DNA of 64,000 nt from an uncultured Dorea sp. GTDB taxonomy: Bacteria > Bacillota > Clostridia > Lachnospirales > Lachnospiraceae. Position numbers and translations under genes: made by a program. The notes under the pieces were generated by a model. The model saw nothing but the letters and a program-made list of their open reading frames with translations. It had not been told where the DNA came from and ran no database searches. This document shows, in pieces, positions 36,601-44,514 of this stretch. Positions within the stretch are counted from its first letter, which is position 1, and the number at the start of each line of letters is the position of its first letter. Location of the stretch: the NCBI GenBank assembly GCA_910579925.1, contig CAJTVY010000005.1, positions 49,740 to 113,739 of the forward strand. The letters are read 5' to 3'.

Positions 36601-37727
36601 TTCTGCCCGTAGCCTCCGCCGTAACCGTCATTTGGCAGGAAATAACCAAGTGGCATATCATAGCGGATATACTCCTCAAGGACGGCCCTTGCCGAATATT
36701 CATATGGAGTATCCACCGTCTCAGGATAATTAGAGATTGCCGTATGTGGTTTTTCTGCATTCAGAGATTCCGAGTGAAGGTTCTCGGAAAGCCTGTAGCC
36801 TGTCGCCATACCGCTTTCGTATCTCGTCCTTCCCTCGCTGGTATGAGAATCGCTTCCTTTCACAATCCATGCCTTACCACCGGATTCTTTGGACCACGCG
36901 TCACGGTTATAGCAGTTCAGATGTCCCTCGTAGAAACCGTACTCTGGAAGCAGCGCCGGGTTCCCCGTCACATGATAGTATCCCTGCAGAAGTTCCTGTA
37001 CCATCCGCCTTTCATTCTCTTCACCGGACAGAAAATAATAGGCGCTGAATCTGTTTTCCTTATGTTCGGTGACGATCACAGACCTTCTCTCATCTTCCAG
37101 GGCACTATTTTCCTCGCCGAAATCATAATTTCCTTCGGAAAAGGTATTCCTGAGCACCCCGTATCCTGCAGTGGTAAAATAAAAAGGATTCGGGGAAGCC
37201 ACGCCGCCGTCCATCCAGGCGCTCTCATTGACAATCTGTATTTTCTTACCGGTATGCAGGAAACGTCCGTTCTGTGTTCCGCCTCCGTAAAAATCCTCGC
37301 CTTTCTGCCGGATTAATGTCTGCACAACAGACCCTTCCTTAATCGCAAGCGGTTTTGCTTCTTCCATTACAACCCTGTCTTTCTGCCGGATCCTAAGCGT
37401 CGCCGCAGCCTTATCAAAACTCACAGAAGTATTTCCGCACAGAATAGTAATAAAGCCCTCTGATTCTTCCACCTCTGCACCAGGTCTTGTGTAGGCTTCT
37501 GACTCATCGGGACGTTGCTGGATTCTTGCCGTATGCTCCGCTTGCGCCGGCTTCGCATAGACTGGAAATTCTCCCTCGGGATCTACGTCATAGCGAAAAA
37601 TATTTTCCTCTAAGAACGTAACCTTGCCCTTCACGCCGCCGCAAAAGGAGATATAAACAATATGGGGTTCAGATGGAGCCCTCCTGACAGATTCCACACC
37701 CTCCAGTCTAAACTCTCTTTCACACAT
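33645..37727 (-). CDS. Multidomain glycoside hydrolase family 31 protein with dockerin-like and cohesin modules
   Basis: A 1360-residue enzyme. An N-terminal GH31 beta-sandwich (about 1-270) is followed by the catalytic barrel with nucleophile candidate Asp458 (TLKTDVAW) and acid/base candidate Asp509 (WTGDQTGGNW), then C-terminal beta domains to about 820. A fibronectin-III-like module lies at 930-1005 and a discoidin/CBM32-like one at about 1030-1155. Next come one dockerin-like loop at 1203-1217 (CGDVNMNGVYDVYDY) and a cohesin-like domain at 1233-1360. The architecture resembles GH31 alpha-N-acetylgalactosaminidases, though alpha-glucosidase or alpha-galactosidase activity is possible. No signal peptide is visible and an in-frame TAG precedes the start, which is odd for such modules. 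It follows the importer genes after a hairpin. Confidence 0.88.
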   Translation of the reverse strand: MCEREFRLEGVESVRRAPSEPHIVYISFCGGVKGKVTFLEENIFRYDVDPEGEFPVYAKPAQAEHTARIQQRPDESEAYTRPGAEVEESEGFITILCGNTSVSFDKAAATLRIRQKDRVVMEEAKPLAIKEGSVVQTLIRQKGEDFYGGGTQNGRFLHTGKKIQIVNESAWMDGGVASPNPFYFTTAGYGVLRNTFSEGNYDFGEENSALEDERRSVIVTEHKENRFSAYYFLSGEENERRMVQELLQGYYHVTGNPALLPEYGFYEGHLNCYNRDAWSKESGGKAWIVKGSDSHTSEGRTRYESGMATGYRLSENLHSESLNAEKPHTAISNYPETVDTPYEYSARAVLEEYIRYDMPLGYFLPNDGYGGGYGQNGYYVQGGVNEDGSSSRERLAAVDANVENFARFTKFANSKGVASGLWTESSLSPDSDGETYWHLLRDFRKEVTVGGATTLKTDVAWVGPGYSFQLNGVKTAYDIVTTEKEIRPNIISLDGWAGSQRFNSVWTGDQTGGNWEYIRFHIPTYIGSSLSGNPNIGSDMDGIFGGRALIAVRDYQWKAFTPQMLNMDGWGSYMKAPYTFGDPYTGINRMYMKIKSQLMPYIYTCAASASNIDTGNGDTGLPMVRAMFLEYPEDSYARTREMQYQFMLGESLLVAPVYRNVAADEMGNDVRNRIYLPDPNEVWTDYLTGQKYQGGQVLNNFDAPIWKLPVFVKSGAILPMYEENNTPEAVDRTRRLVEFWPSGISEYTLYEDDGKYVSNRTEEDKDYGVIDHISYGNHVSVRYTSAVEGNRATLTAERASGEYEGYVQKRSTTFIVHLSEKPEEVIAKNGDKLLCMREQTAWEAFENEAPKEGEAFFFYDGSPELRTFAPAEEREIAKLVKEAEITPRLYVRLCPADIGKESQTVEIEGFVNEFVRPADKEDRSLSIPVLCAPQEQKTSDSIWLNWTEVLEADSYEMLVDGTLYAMGNTCSYLHDELEYHSEHSYRVRARNAKGYSPWSEELRESSLLDPWRNEIGALGTILWTGGDEAGALKYATDHSFRGLFFAADDVVKDRIPFIYDFGAVWELDRFEYYPRDSYGSGTVERMNIYSSLDKAHWKLEWNGEDHEEWSYDENLEVEENVKTVSLDGVSARYLKLEIAKSKKNFFAAHELPVYKKDGSQPFAVGSTNKNEKVAEGDYINMKNYLGTSVKDGANFVDQIQKRCGDVNMNGVYDVYDYAFTMFALDGGTKQKGKVSGSISLIPEAETIKAGETFMMAVTARDVENLNAFGKVLDYDPARLEFVSVVPGGDIAQMENLTVNKRYSDGTAYVNLAFANRGDQNLYNGSGVLATLTMKAVVDLTPEKELQCEGIWLIGPKLDII

Positions 37728-37755
37728 TTTTACCTTTTCCCTGCCTTTCTATATT

Positions 37756-37767
37756 TTTAGATCTAAA
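37756..37767. other. 12-bp perfect palindrome before the GH31 gene
   Basis: TTTAGATCTAAA lies 29 bases upstream of the GH31 ATG, between it and the importer terminator. It could be an operator or part of a promoter for separate GH31 transcription; no factor is known. Confidence 0.35.
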
Positions 37768-37783
37768 TAATTCCACACAAAAT

Positions 37784-37807
37784 GGGAGAGAGACTCGCAC
37801 CTCTCCC
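37784..37807 (-). terminator. Hairpin after the importer permease genes
   Basis: GGGAGAG (37784-37790) pairs with CTCTCCC (37801-37807). On the minus strand it is followed by ATTTTG, a weak tail. It lies 28 bases past the permease stop and may separate importer from GH31 expression. Confidence 0.5.
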
Positions 37808-37835
37808 CCAAAACTTCAAAAATAACACTATATAA

Positions 37836-38663
37836 CTAACCCTTGATACCAGACTGTGCAACACCTTCGATGAACTGCTTCTGAAAGATGAAGAACAATA
37901 CGACCATCGGTATTACCGCCAACACGGCTCCTGCCATCTGGGCAGGATAGTTTGTCGCATACTGGCCCTTCAAAAGCGATAACGCAGGAGCTAATGTCAT
38001 CTTAGCCGGATCTGAATTGACAATCAACGGCCACATGAAGTCGTTCCATGCGAACTTCGCAGTAAAGATTACCAGTGCAACAATACCCGGTTTTACAAGC
38101 GGAAGCATAATCTTCCCAAAAATCTGGAATCTGTTACATCCGTCCAAAAGCGCCGCCTCTTCAAGCTCCTTCGGCAGTGACATAAAGAACTGCCGAAGCA
38201 GGAACGTTCCAAACGCACTGAACAAGTTTGGCAGGAACAGACCTGGCAGCGTATTAATCATTCCTAATTTCTGGATGATCAGGTACTGCGGAATCAGGAA
38301 TATCTGTCCCGGCACCATCAGAATGGATAAGATAATCAAAAATATCGCATTCTTGAACGGGAAATCAATCCTTGCGAATCCATAAGCCGCCATCGTACAG
38401 AAGGCAACCTGGACGAGCACCGTTATGATGGTAACAATAATCGTATTTGTATAAATGGTTCCGAACGGGAGTACATCCCACACATACTGGTATGACTCCG
38501 TATTCAGCGCTTCCGGCAGTATGGCCGGCGGTATCTTCATCGATTCCGGCAATGTCTTAAATGACGTAAACACCATCCAAAGGAATGGGAATACCGTAAT
38601 CGCAATACCCGCTATCAATATAATATGTATCAGCAAACGCTTTCTTGACGCTGACTTTGACAT
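37836..38663 (-). CDS. Carbohydrate ABC importer permease, MalG-type
   Basis: A 275-residue inner-membrane subunit with six hydrophobic segments. The EAA loop that contacts the ATPase reads EELEEAALLDGCNRFQIFGK, and the C-terminus is FIEGVAQSGIKG, both typical of MalG-like proteins. Start at 38663 after AAGGAGG; a longer frame would overlap the upstream permease gene. It pairs with the MalF-type permease 17 bases upstream. The ATPase is not in the window, which is usual for this class, where a shared MsmK-type ATPase serves several importers. Confidence 0.93.
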   Translation of the reverse strand: MSKSASRKRLLIHIILIAGIAITVFPFLWMVFTSFKTLPESMKIPPAILPEALNTESYQYVWDVLPFGTIYTNTIIVTIITVLVQVAFCTMAAYGFARIDFPFKNAIFLIILSILMVPGQIFLIPQYLIIQKLGMINTLPGLFLPNLFSAFGTFLLRQFFMSLPKELEEAALLDGCNRFQIFGKIMLPLVKPGIVALVIFTAKFAWNDFMWPLIVNSDPAKMTLAPALSLLKGQYATNYPAQMAGAVLAVIPMVVLFFIFQKQFIEGVAQSGIKG

Positions 38664-38680
38664 CGTATTTCCTCCTTCCC

Positions 38681-39592
38681 TTAGTCGTAGTTCACCCATT
38701 TCTTCTGTCCGATCATCTGGATTACGGTAATAATCATAATGATTGCGAACATGAAGATTGAGATTGCCGCCGCATAACCTTTATATCCGTACATAAACGC
38801 ATTCTGGTAGAACAGTACGTTCATGGTCTTAACCTGGTTGAATGCCGGGTTCGTCGTCGGGTCGATCATCATGTAGATACTGTCGAACACCTGGAAGGCG
38901 CCGATCATTCCCGTGATGATTACGAAAAAGATCGTCGGCGAAAGCAACGGTATGGTAATCTTGAAAAATATGGTTCCAGGACCGGCTCCGTCGATTGCCG
39001 CCGCTTCGTAATAGGACTTGGAAATACCCTGCATACCTGCCAGCAGAATAATCATATTGTATCCGACGCTTCCCCAGATCGCCACGATCATAACGCATCC
39101 AAGCGCCGTGGACGGCGTAGTCAGCCAGCTCTTTCCCTGTCCTCCGAGAGCTTCAATCACAGCGTTGAAGATTCCGTACTCGCTGTGGAAGATCAGCTTC
39201 CATACCAGGGCAACGGCTACTGACATGGTTACGGACGGCAGAAAGTAAATTGTACGATAAAAGGAAGTACCCTTAATCTTAGAATTCAGCAACGATGCAA
39301 CCACCAGCGAAAGCCCCAGGCCAATCGGAACCGTAACGACCGCATAGATCAGCGTGTTCTTCAAAGCCAGAAGGAGATCCGGCTCCTGGAATAACTGCTT
39401 GTAATTCGCCAGCCCTACAAAGGTAGCCATATTAAACTTATTCACATCATTAAAACTAAACCAGAAGTTCTGGATGAACGGAAATACATAGAATATCACA
39501 AGTCCGATCGTTACCGGCGCAATAAAGACATATGCCGCCAGCCAGTCCTTCTTTTCTCTTTTACTGGCTTTCCGTTTCACAGGTTTTGCCAT
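38681..39592 (-). CDS. Carbohydrate ABC importer permease, MalF-type
   Basis: About 303 residues, six transmembrane segments after a basic N-terminus (KRKASKREKKDW). Signatures: YVFIAPVTIGLVIFYVFPF and, in the EAA loop, KSYYEAAAIDGAGPGTIFFK. Start at 39592 is preferred because GAGG lies eight bases upstream; the ATG at 39610 is an alternative. Middle gene between the binding protein and the MalG-type permease. Confidence 0.93.
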   Translation of the reverse strand: MAKPVKRKASKREKKDWLAAYVFIAPVTIGLVIFYVFPFIQNFWFSFNDVNKFNMATFVGLANYKQLFQEPDLLLALKNTLIYAVVTVPIGLGLSLVVASLLNSKIKGTSFYRTIYFLPSVTMSVAVALVWKLIFHSEYGIFNAVIEALGGQGKSWLTTPSTALGCVMIVAIWGSVGYNMIILLAGMQGISKSYYEAAAIDGAGPGTIFFKITIPLLSPTIFFVIITGMIGAFQVFDSIYMMIDPTTNPAFNQVKTMNVLFYQNAFMYGYKGYAAAISIFMFAIIMIITVIQMIGQKKWVNYD

Positions 39593-39628
39593 TTTCTTTT
39601 CCTCGCCCATACTCTATCCCTACTTTAC

Positions 39629-40942
39629 TTATTTTGCGTTCATTTTGTCAAGGATTGCGTCTGCTTCAGGCTTAATCTTCTTACATGCCTCTTCCAGAGT
39701 AATCTCGCCCATCCATGCCTGCTCCAGATATGTCTTCTCAACCTGTGCAAGTTCGGATGTCGCCTTACAGTGCGGAAGCAGCTCTGCGTTCTCTACATTG
39801 TCAAGGAATACCTGCAGGTTCAGGTCTGGATGTGTCCCAACATAGATATCCTGACAGTCGTTTCTTGCGGAGATAACAACGCCTGCCTCAGCCTGAATTG
39901 TCTGAGCCTCTTTGCTTCCAAGCCATAATGCAAAGTCTACAGCCTCTTCCGGATGCTCTGTGAATGCAGATACGGAGAATGCAAGACCGTTGATGATATC
40001 TGTATTCTTACCGTTAAAGGTCGGTCTGGAAACGATACCGTACTTTCCTTCCAAAGTCTTGTTGTAAGATGGAATCATATAGTTACCGGAAAGGTACATC
40101 GCTACCTGTCCGCCTTGGAACATGCTGTCCGGGTCTGTGTTCGCCATCTGCTCAAGAGACGGTGAAAGTCCGTCAAGCACCAGGTCAAGCCATGGCTGGA
40201 TTCCGCCGATCGTCTTAGGATCGTCCCAGCCTACCTCTGTGTTATCCTCATTCAGGATATATCCGTCGTTTGCATAGATTGTCGCATCATAAGTCGTCTG
40301 TCCTGAGTTACGGTTAACCGGCACTGGATATACGCCTTCCGGAAGCCCTGCTGCGTCAAGATCCTCACAGATTTTGCGGAACTCTTCGAATGTCATTCCA
40401 TCCTTCGGATATTCTACGTTCGCATTGTCAAAGATCTCTTTATTATAGAAAATAGCGTTTGTGTCAAAATCCTTCGGGATTCCGTATAATTTACCTTCCA
40501 CCGTATAACCGTTTAACAGCGGCGCCGGGAAGTTCTCGCTTGCCTTAAGGTCTGACTCCTTCTCTGCGTCTGTCAGATCCATGAGGATCCCTGCGTCTGC
40601 ATACTCCTCTACGTGAAGGACATTCATAGTAATGATATCTGCAGAGGAATTGCCCATTGCGCTTGCCTCAAGCTTTGTCCAGTATTCTGTCCATGTCGTA
40701 AGCTGTGTCTTTACCGTTACGTTTGGATGCTCTTTGGTGTAGGCCTCCGCCATCTTCTGCATAACCGGTTCCTGATCGGAATCCCATACAGCCATGGTAA
40801 GTTCTACTTTGCCGTCTTTGCTTCCGCCGTCAGAAGAAGAGGCTCCTCCCCCCTTGTCTCCGCCGCCGCATCCGGTAAGCATCGTTGCTCCCATCGCTGC
40901 CGTAAGTCCAAATGCTACTAATCTTCTCAAATTCTTTTTCAT
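39629..40942 (-). CDS. Sugar ABC importer substrate-binding lipoprotein
   Basis: A 437-residue extracellular solute-binding protein family 1 member. The signal peptide ends in a lipobox, LTGC, with lipidated Cys25; a Gly/Ser-rich linker follows. Core motifs include MAVWDSDQEPVMQKM, YTKEHPNVTVK and DFDTNAIFYNKEIFD. It would capture the oligosaccharide outside the membrane and hand it to the two permeases encoded downstream. Ligand unknown; by context it is the product or substrate of the GH31 and DUF5696-like enzymes. Confidence 0.93.
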   Translation of the reverse strand: MKKNLRRLVAFGLTAAMGATMLTGCGGGDKGGGASSSDGGSKDGKVELTMAVWDSDQEPVMQKMAEAYTKEHPNVTVKTQLTTWTEYWTKLEASAMGNSSADIITMNVLHVEEYADAGILMDLTDAEKESDLKASENFPAPLLNGYTVEGKLYGIPKDFDTNAIFYNKEIFDNANVEYPKDGMTFEEFRKICEDLDAAGLPEGVYPVPVNRNSGQTTYDATIYANDGYILNEDNTEVGWDDPKTIGGIQPWLDLVLDGLSPSLEQMANTDPDSMFQGGQVAMYLSGNYMIPSYNKTLEGKYGIVSRPTFNGKNTDIINGLAFSVSAFTEHPEEAVDFALWLGSKEAQTIQAEAGVVISARNDCQDIYVGTHPDLNLQVFLDNVENAELLPHCKATSELAQVEKTYLEQAWMGEITLEEACKKIKPEADAILDKMNAK

Positions 40943-41028
40943 AGTTCCACTCTCCTTTTCTTTTTATTTTCAGAATTTGAATCTATCTATGAAGCCCCCT
41001 TAATTCCAGAAGGCTTACATACCTATAA

Positions 41029-42336
41029 CTATTTTGCGAATTCTGCCACCTGCACAGGGCATCCGTCATGGGTCCTTGAATACTCTGCCGCCAGGGCGCA
41101 GTAATGGCTTTCCAGGGAGCGCTCCAGAGAGGTTACATAAGAACTCTCCTCCTTTTCTCCGCTGATAATATCCAGAAATTCCACCACCATACGATCGTCT
41201 CCGCCGCCGTGCCCGGAGAAATCATCGGAAAGGGAGGCTACGTCAATCTTTTCCACAGGCATATCACTCTCAAACTTCCGGATGCTAATCTCACAGTTTT
41301 CGGCAAGCTGTACCATTTCTACACGGATCTCGCCTCTGGTTCCCATGAACCTTGCATATCTGGAAATCTCAGGCGTAAACCCGCACATGGTAAAACTCAT
41401 GGTGGTTCCGTCTGTCATTCTTAAATTCACCACCTGGTGATCTACTACATCGTTGTTACAGTGGTAAACACACTGTCCATATCTGCCATTCTTAACGACC
41501 TCCAGAACCTTTTCTTCCGTCGGACCTGCGGGCACCAATACGTCCAGAGGCCAGATCCGGTTCCCGCCCCGGTAACCGAACACTTTGTTATCCAGATAGA
41601 TCTTTTCTGCGTCAAAGGGGCAGTCTTCCTTCACCCTGCATCCATTGAAACAATGTGTGGCACACCCTTCTGGCGCCTTCTCTTCCTTGAACAGATAGGT
41701 GTCTCCATAGGAAGTCAGGGATTCACAGGTCTTTCCTGCCAGCCAGAGATAGAGATCCATGTCATGGCAGCATTTCTGCAGAATCATAGGGCTTGTTTCT
41801 TTGGAATTCGCCCAGTTCCCGCGCACGAAGCTGTGGGCCTGGTGATACCATCCTACGTTCTCGGACGCCATAATGGAAACCACGTCTCCGATGACGCCGG
41901 AATCCAGCAGTTCCTTCACCTTCTGATAGATCGGCGTATACCTGAGCACATGGCATACGACCACCTCCTTTTTGCAGCGCTTCGCAACTTCCGCCAGCTT
42001 TCTGCACTCGTCAAGATCCGGAGAAATGGGTTTCTCAAGCAGCAGATGATACCCCTTTTCCAGCGCGGCTATGGCATGCCCTACATGCTGCCGGTCCTGA
42101 GTGGCAATAATCATCGCATCCGCAAGCTTATCCTGCCTCAACATCTCTTCGGCGCTGGAAAAACAGGCTTCCTTCGGAACGTTGTACTCTTTCGCAACAA
42201 GATCCACTTTCTCCGGGTCGATATCCGCAACCGCAACGATCTCCATCTTATCTGGATGAAGTTTTGCGGACTTTGCATAGATATCTTTTCCCCGTCCTCC
42301 AAGTCCTGCAATGGCAACTTTCATGACTTTACTCAT
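41029..42336 (-). CDS. Gfo/Idh/MocA family oxidoreductase with a cysteine cluster
   Basis: A 435-residue NAD(P)-dependent oxidoreductase, cytoplasmic by lack of a signal peptide. The Rossmann motif GLGGRG is at 11-16, the cofactor-contacting LLLEKPI at 98-104, and the catalytic-region CCHDMDLYLW around 189-198. An unusual insertion holds Cys225, Cys229, Cys233 and Cys239 (CATHCFNGCRVKEDC), which could bind a metal. The substrate is probably a sugar or sugar acid released from the imported glycan. Some members of this fold hydrolyse alpha-GalNAc by an NAD-dependent route (GH109), so hydrolase activity is possible. Between the DUF5696-like gene and the importer genes. Confidence 0.9.
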   Translation of the reverse strand: MSKVMKVAIAGLGGRGKDIYAKSAKLHPDKMEIVAVADIDPEKVDLVAKEYNVPKEACFSSAEEMLRQDKLADAMIIATQDRQHVGHAIAALEKGYHLLLEKPISPDLDECRKLAEVAKRCKKEVVVCHVLRYTPIYQKVKELLDSGVIGDVVSIMASENVGWYHQAHSFVRGNWANSKETSPMILQKCCHDMDLYLWLAGKTCESLTSYGDTYLFKEEKAPEGCATHCFNGCRVKEDCPFDAEKIYLDNKVFGYRGGNRIWPLDVLVPAGPTEEKVLEVVKNGRYGQCVYHCNNDVVDHQVVNLRMTDGTTMSFTMCGFTPEISRYARFMGTRGEIRVEMVQLAENCEISIRKFESDMPVEKIDVASLSDDFSGHGGGDDRMVVEFLDIISGEKEESSYVTSLERSLESHYCALAAEYSRTHDGCPVQVAEFAK

Positions 42337-42372
42337 CTTTCCATCCCTCTCTTTTTATGCGAATAATCGACT

Positions 42373-44298
42373 TTACCCGATTTTTTTCTCTTCCTTGCGT
42401 TCCCGGTCAATCCCGTAGACAATTTCGTAGGTCTGTCTTCTGAAATCAACCGTCACCGTTGTTCCGTCGGAGAAGATCGTCCTGTGGATTTCGTAGTCTC
42501 CGTCCACCAGTTCGTGACAGACCATCTCACATTTGGCAACCTTCTCATGCAGCTCGGATACCACGCCGCTTCGCCGGATGTCTTCTCTTAAGCTTAATCC
42601 CACCGTCTCAAAGGACCCGTCAAAGTTGGGATAGGCTCCGTCTCTCAGAAGATAAGGAGCGCCGCCGTTTAACAGAGCGTACAGCATATAGTCCTCTTCG
42701 TCGCTTACCCGGTCCATCATCCATGGCTCGATTAAGCAGTCATGGTACACCAGGTTGAACAGCGGCACCGGCACGCCGTATTTCGGGCTTCCCGGTTCCC
42801 GAAGCATGAAGTCGTAAGGCGCATAGTGGCTGAATACCATACTGGGGACGCACCAGTCGTTCACTTCCTCAGAACTTGGCAGAATTCCCTGGGACATCAG
42901 ATAATCAAAGCAGTGGTTTCTCGCCTCATAGCAGTCCCTTCTGCTCATCCTGTGCCGGGGATTGTTACATTCATCTCCCTCATTACAGGTAAATACATCC
43001 AGATATGCACAGTCCAGTTCAATATTGTTCTCACGAAGTCTGGCGAAATTCCTCTTTACATAATGTGGCGCCTGTGTGGCGCACAGATAGGACTGAGGCC
43101 CGCCCGCCCAGCGCTGATGCTGCGGAATGGTCCCGTCGGTCAGTCTGCAGGCATAATCTTCGTCAAAACTGGGCGCCGACAGATAGTAATCCCGGTACTG
43201 GTCATGAATCCCGAAAAGATACCCAAGTTCATGCATGGTATCTGCAAGAGACTTCATCCCCTTCCAGCCGCCTGCCTCCTCACACGCCGGGGAATAATCC
43301 GGATGCTGGTTGTCATAGCCTGGCTGCGCCCATCCGTCCAGATGGAGATAAACCTTTCTGACTCCCGCCTTATACAGTTCCCTCATCTGCGCCTCTCTCT
43401 GTGCAAATGTAGTCAGATGTTTGTTCTTATCGGGCTGGTCTTTATCAAAGAAATCCGAGTTCTCTCTGACATGGGTCTTGATTCCCGTATGTACGAATCC
43501 CGAACCGATAAGCTGGTCAACTGCCGGCACCTTTTCCGCTTTCTCTTTCAAGGTGCGCAGTTTCCCCTGCTCGTTTACATAGGAACGGTAACATTTGCAC
43601 ATGTCGTTATAATCACATTGGCTCATTAAGGTATACCGAATAATCCTGCGGTAATCCATCCTGCCAAGACTTGGCTCAAACCATACGCTGGCATGGGTAT
43701 AAGGGCCTCCTGCCGGATGTTCCGCCTGATATCCCCCGTTCCACGGCGTCATACACAGAGCAAGACATCCTTCCCCTTCTTTGATCTGTCCGAACCAGGG
43801 CATATATCCTCCTGCGGTTCCAAAAAATCCGTCAAACACGATGGCCCCCAGCTCCGTCTCCCAGGTATTGGGAATCAAAAGACCCTGCTGGCAGTTCAGC
43901 AATGTATACCAGTCTTCCCGCTTCTCTTCAAACGCCATGGCGCCCGGCCAGTATACCCTCTTTACTTCCAGTCCTTCTTCGCAGACCGGGATCCATTCAA
44001 AATAGATGTCTTCCGTTGCATATTCGATCCACACATAGGTCTCGAACTCATAGGAAATCTCTTTCCCCTTCACCAGAAATCCCTGGTATCTGCTTCGGAT
44101 CCCCGTTCCGATTCCACTTTCTACCCGCTCATGTGTGATAGTGGCTGCATCCGCAAATTCCAGACTCCCGTCTTCATACTCCAGATAGGGTCTATAGGAT
44201 TCTTTCCATTTCCACTCGGTTTCCTTCTTATATAAGGTAAACCGGAGAGTTTCTTCATCAAAACAAATTTTTATATTATTTACCTCTATATTTGTCAT
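42373..44298 (-). CDS. DUF5696/GH101-GH129-like putative glycoside hydrolase
   Basis: A 641-residue protein with no signal peptide, so probably cytoplasmic. An N-terminal beta-sandwich (about 1-240) precedes a TIM-barrel-like region with GVRKVYLHLDGWAQPGY, LGYLFGIHDQYRDYY and PSFDEDYACRLTDG. Candidate catalytic residues by analogy with GH101/GH129 are Asp434 (AYLDVF) and Glu477 or Glu478 (LPSSEEVNDW). I recognise the overall pattern as DUF5696-like, but this is from memory of motifs. If right, it would cleave an imported alpha-linked saccharide. First gene of the operon, divergent from the AraC regulator. Its exact activity cannot be told. Confidence 0.7.
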   Translation of the reverse strand: MTNIEVNNIKICFDEETLRFTLYKKETEWKWKESYRPYLEYEDGSLEFADAATITHERVESGIGTGIRSRYQGFLVKGKEISYEFETYVWIEYATEDIYFEWIPVCEEGLEVKRVYWPGAMAFEEKREDWYTLLNCQQGLLIPNTWETELGAIVFDGFFGTAGGYMPWFGQIKEGEGCLALCMTPWNGGYQAEHPAGGPYTHASVWFEPSLGRMDYRRIIRYTLMSQCDYNDMCKCYRSYVNEQGKLRTLKEKAEKVPAVDQLIGSGFVHTGIKTHVRENSDFFDKDQPDKNKHLTTFAQREAQMRELYKAGVRKVYLHLDGWAQPGYDNQHPDYSPACEEAGGWKGMKSLADTMHELGYLFGIHDQYRDYYLSAPSFDEDYACRLTDGTIPQHQRWAGGPQSYLCATQAPHYVKRNFARLRENNIELDCAYLDVFTCNEGDECNNPRHRMSRRDCYEARNHCFDYLMSQGILPSSEEVNDWCVPSMVFSHYAPYDFMLREPGSPKYGVPVPLFNLVYHDCLIEPWMMDRVSDEEDYMLYALLNGGAPYLLRDGAYPNFDGSFETVGLSLREDIRRSGVVSELHEKVAKCEMVCHELVDGDYEIHRTIFSDGTTVTVDFRRQTYEIVYGIDRERKEEKKIG

Positions 44299-44400
44299 AT
44301 CGTCCCTTTCTTTTTTGGTTATTATGTTTCTTTTCCCTTCTATTTGTATAATATTATATTATAATCTGCACAATGATGCTTATATCATCGTCTATGGTTA

Positions 44401-44429
44401 TTGTATAATCATCTTGTTTCTGGTATTAT
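44401..44429 (+). promoter_or_regulatory. Candidate promoter of the locus AraC regulator
   Basis: TTGTAT (44401-44406), 17 bases, TATTAT (44424-44429). Predicted transcription start about 44436, at the left edge of a palindrome. On the opposite strand several A/T hexamers around 44345-44365 could serve the DUF5696-like gene. Confidence 0.5.
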
Positions 44430-44434
44430 TTATA

Positions 44435-44456
44435 CAAGCACGCTAAAGCGTGCTTG
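44435..44456. promoter_or_regulatory. 9-bp inverted repeat in the AraC/DUF5696-like divergent region
   Basis: CAAGCACGC (44435-44443) and GCGTGCTTG (44448-44456) with a TAAA centre. G/C-rich inside a very A/T-rich intergenic region. Possible operator, or a hairpin at the 5' end of the AraC mRNA. Confidence 0.5.
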
Positions 44457-44514
44457 CTCATTTACTTTATCGTTGTTGATAAGTGACAAGACATATACGA
44501 AGAGAGGTGTTCCT

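Noticed and set aside
41437..42366. 309-codon plus-strand frame
   Set aside because: Antisense to the Gfo/Idh/MocA gene, which is well supported.
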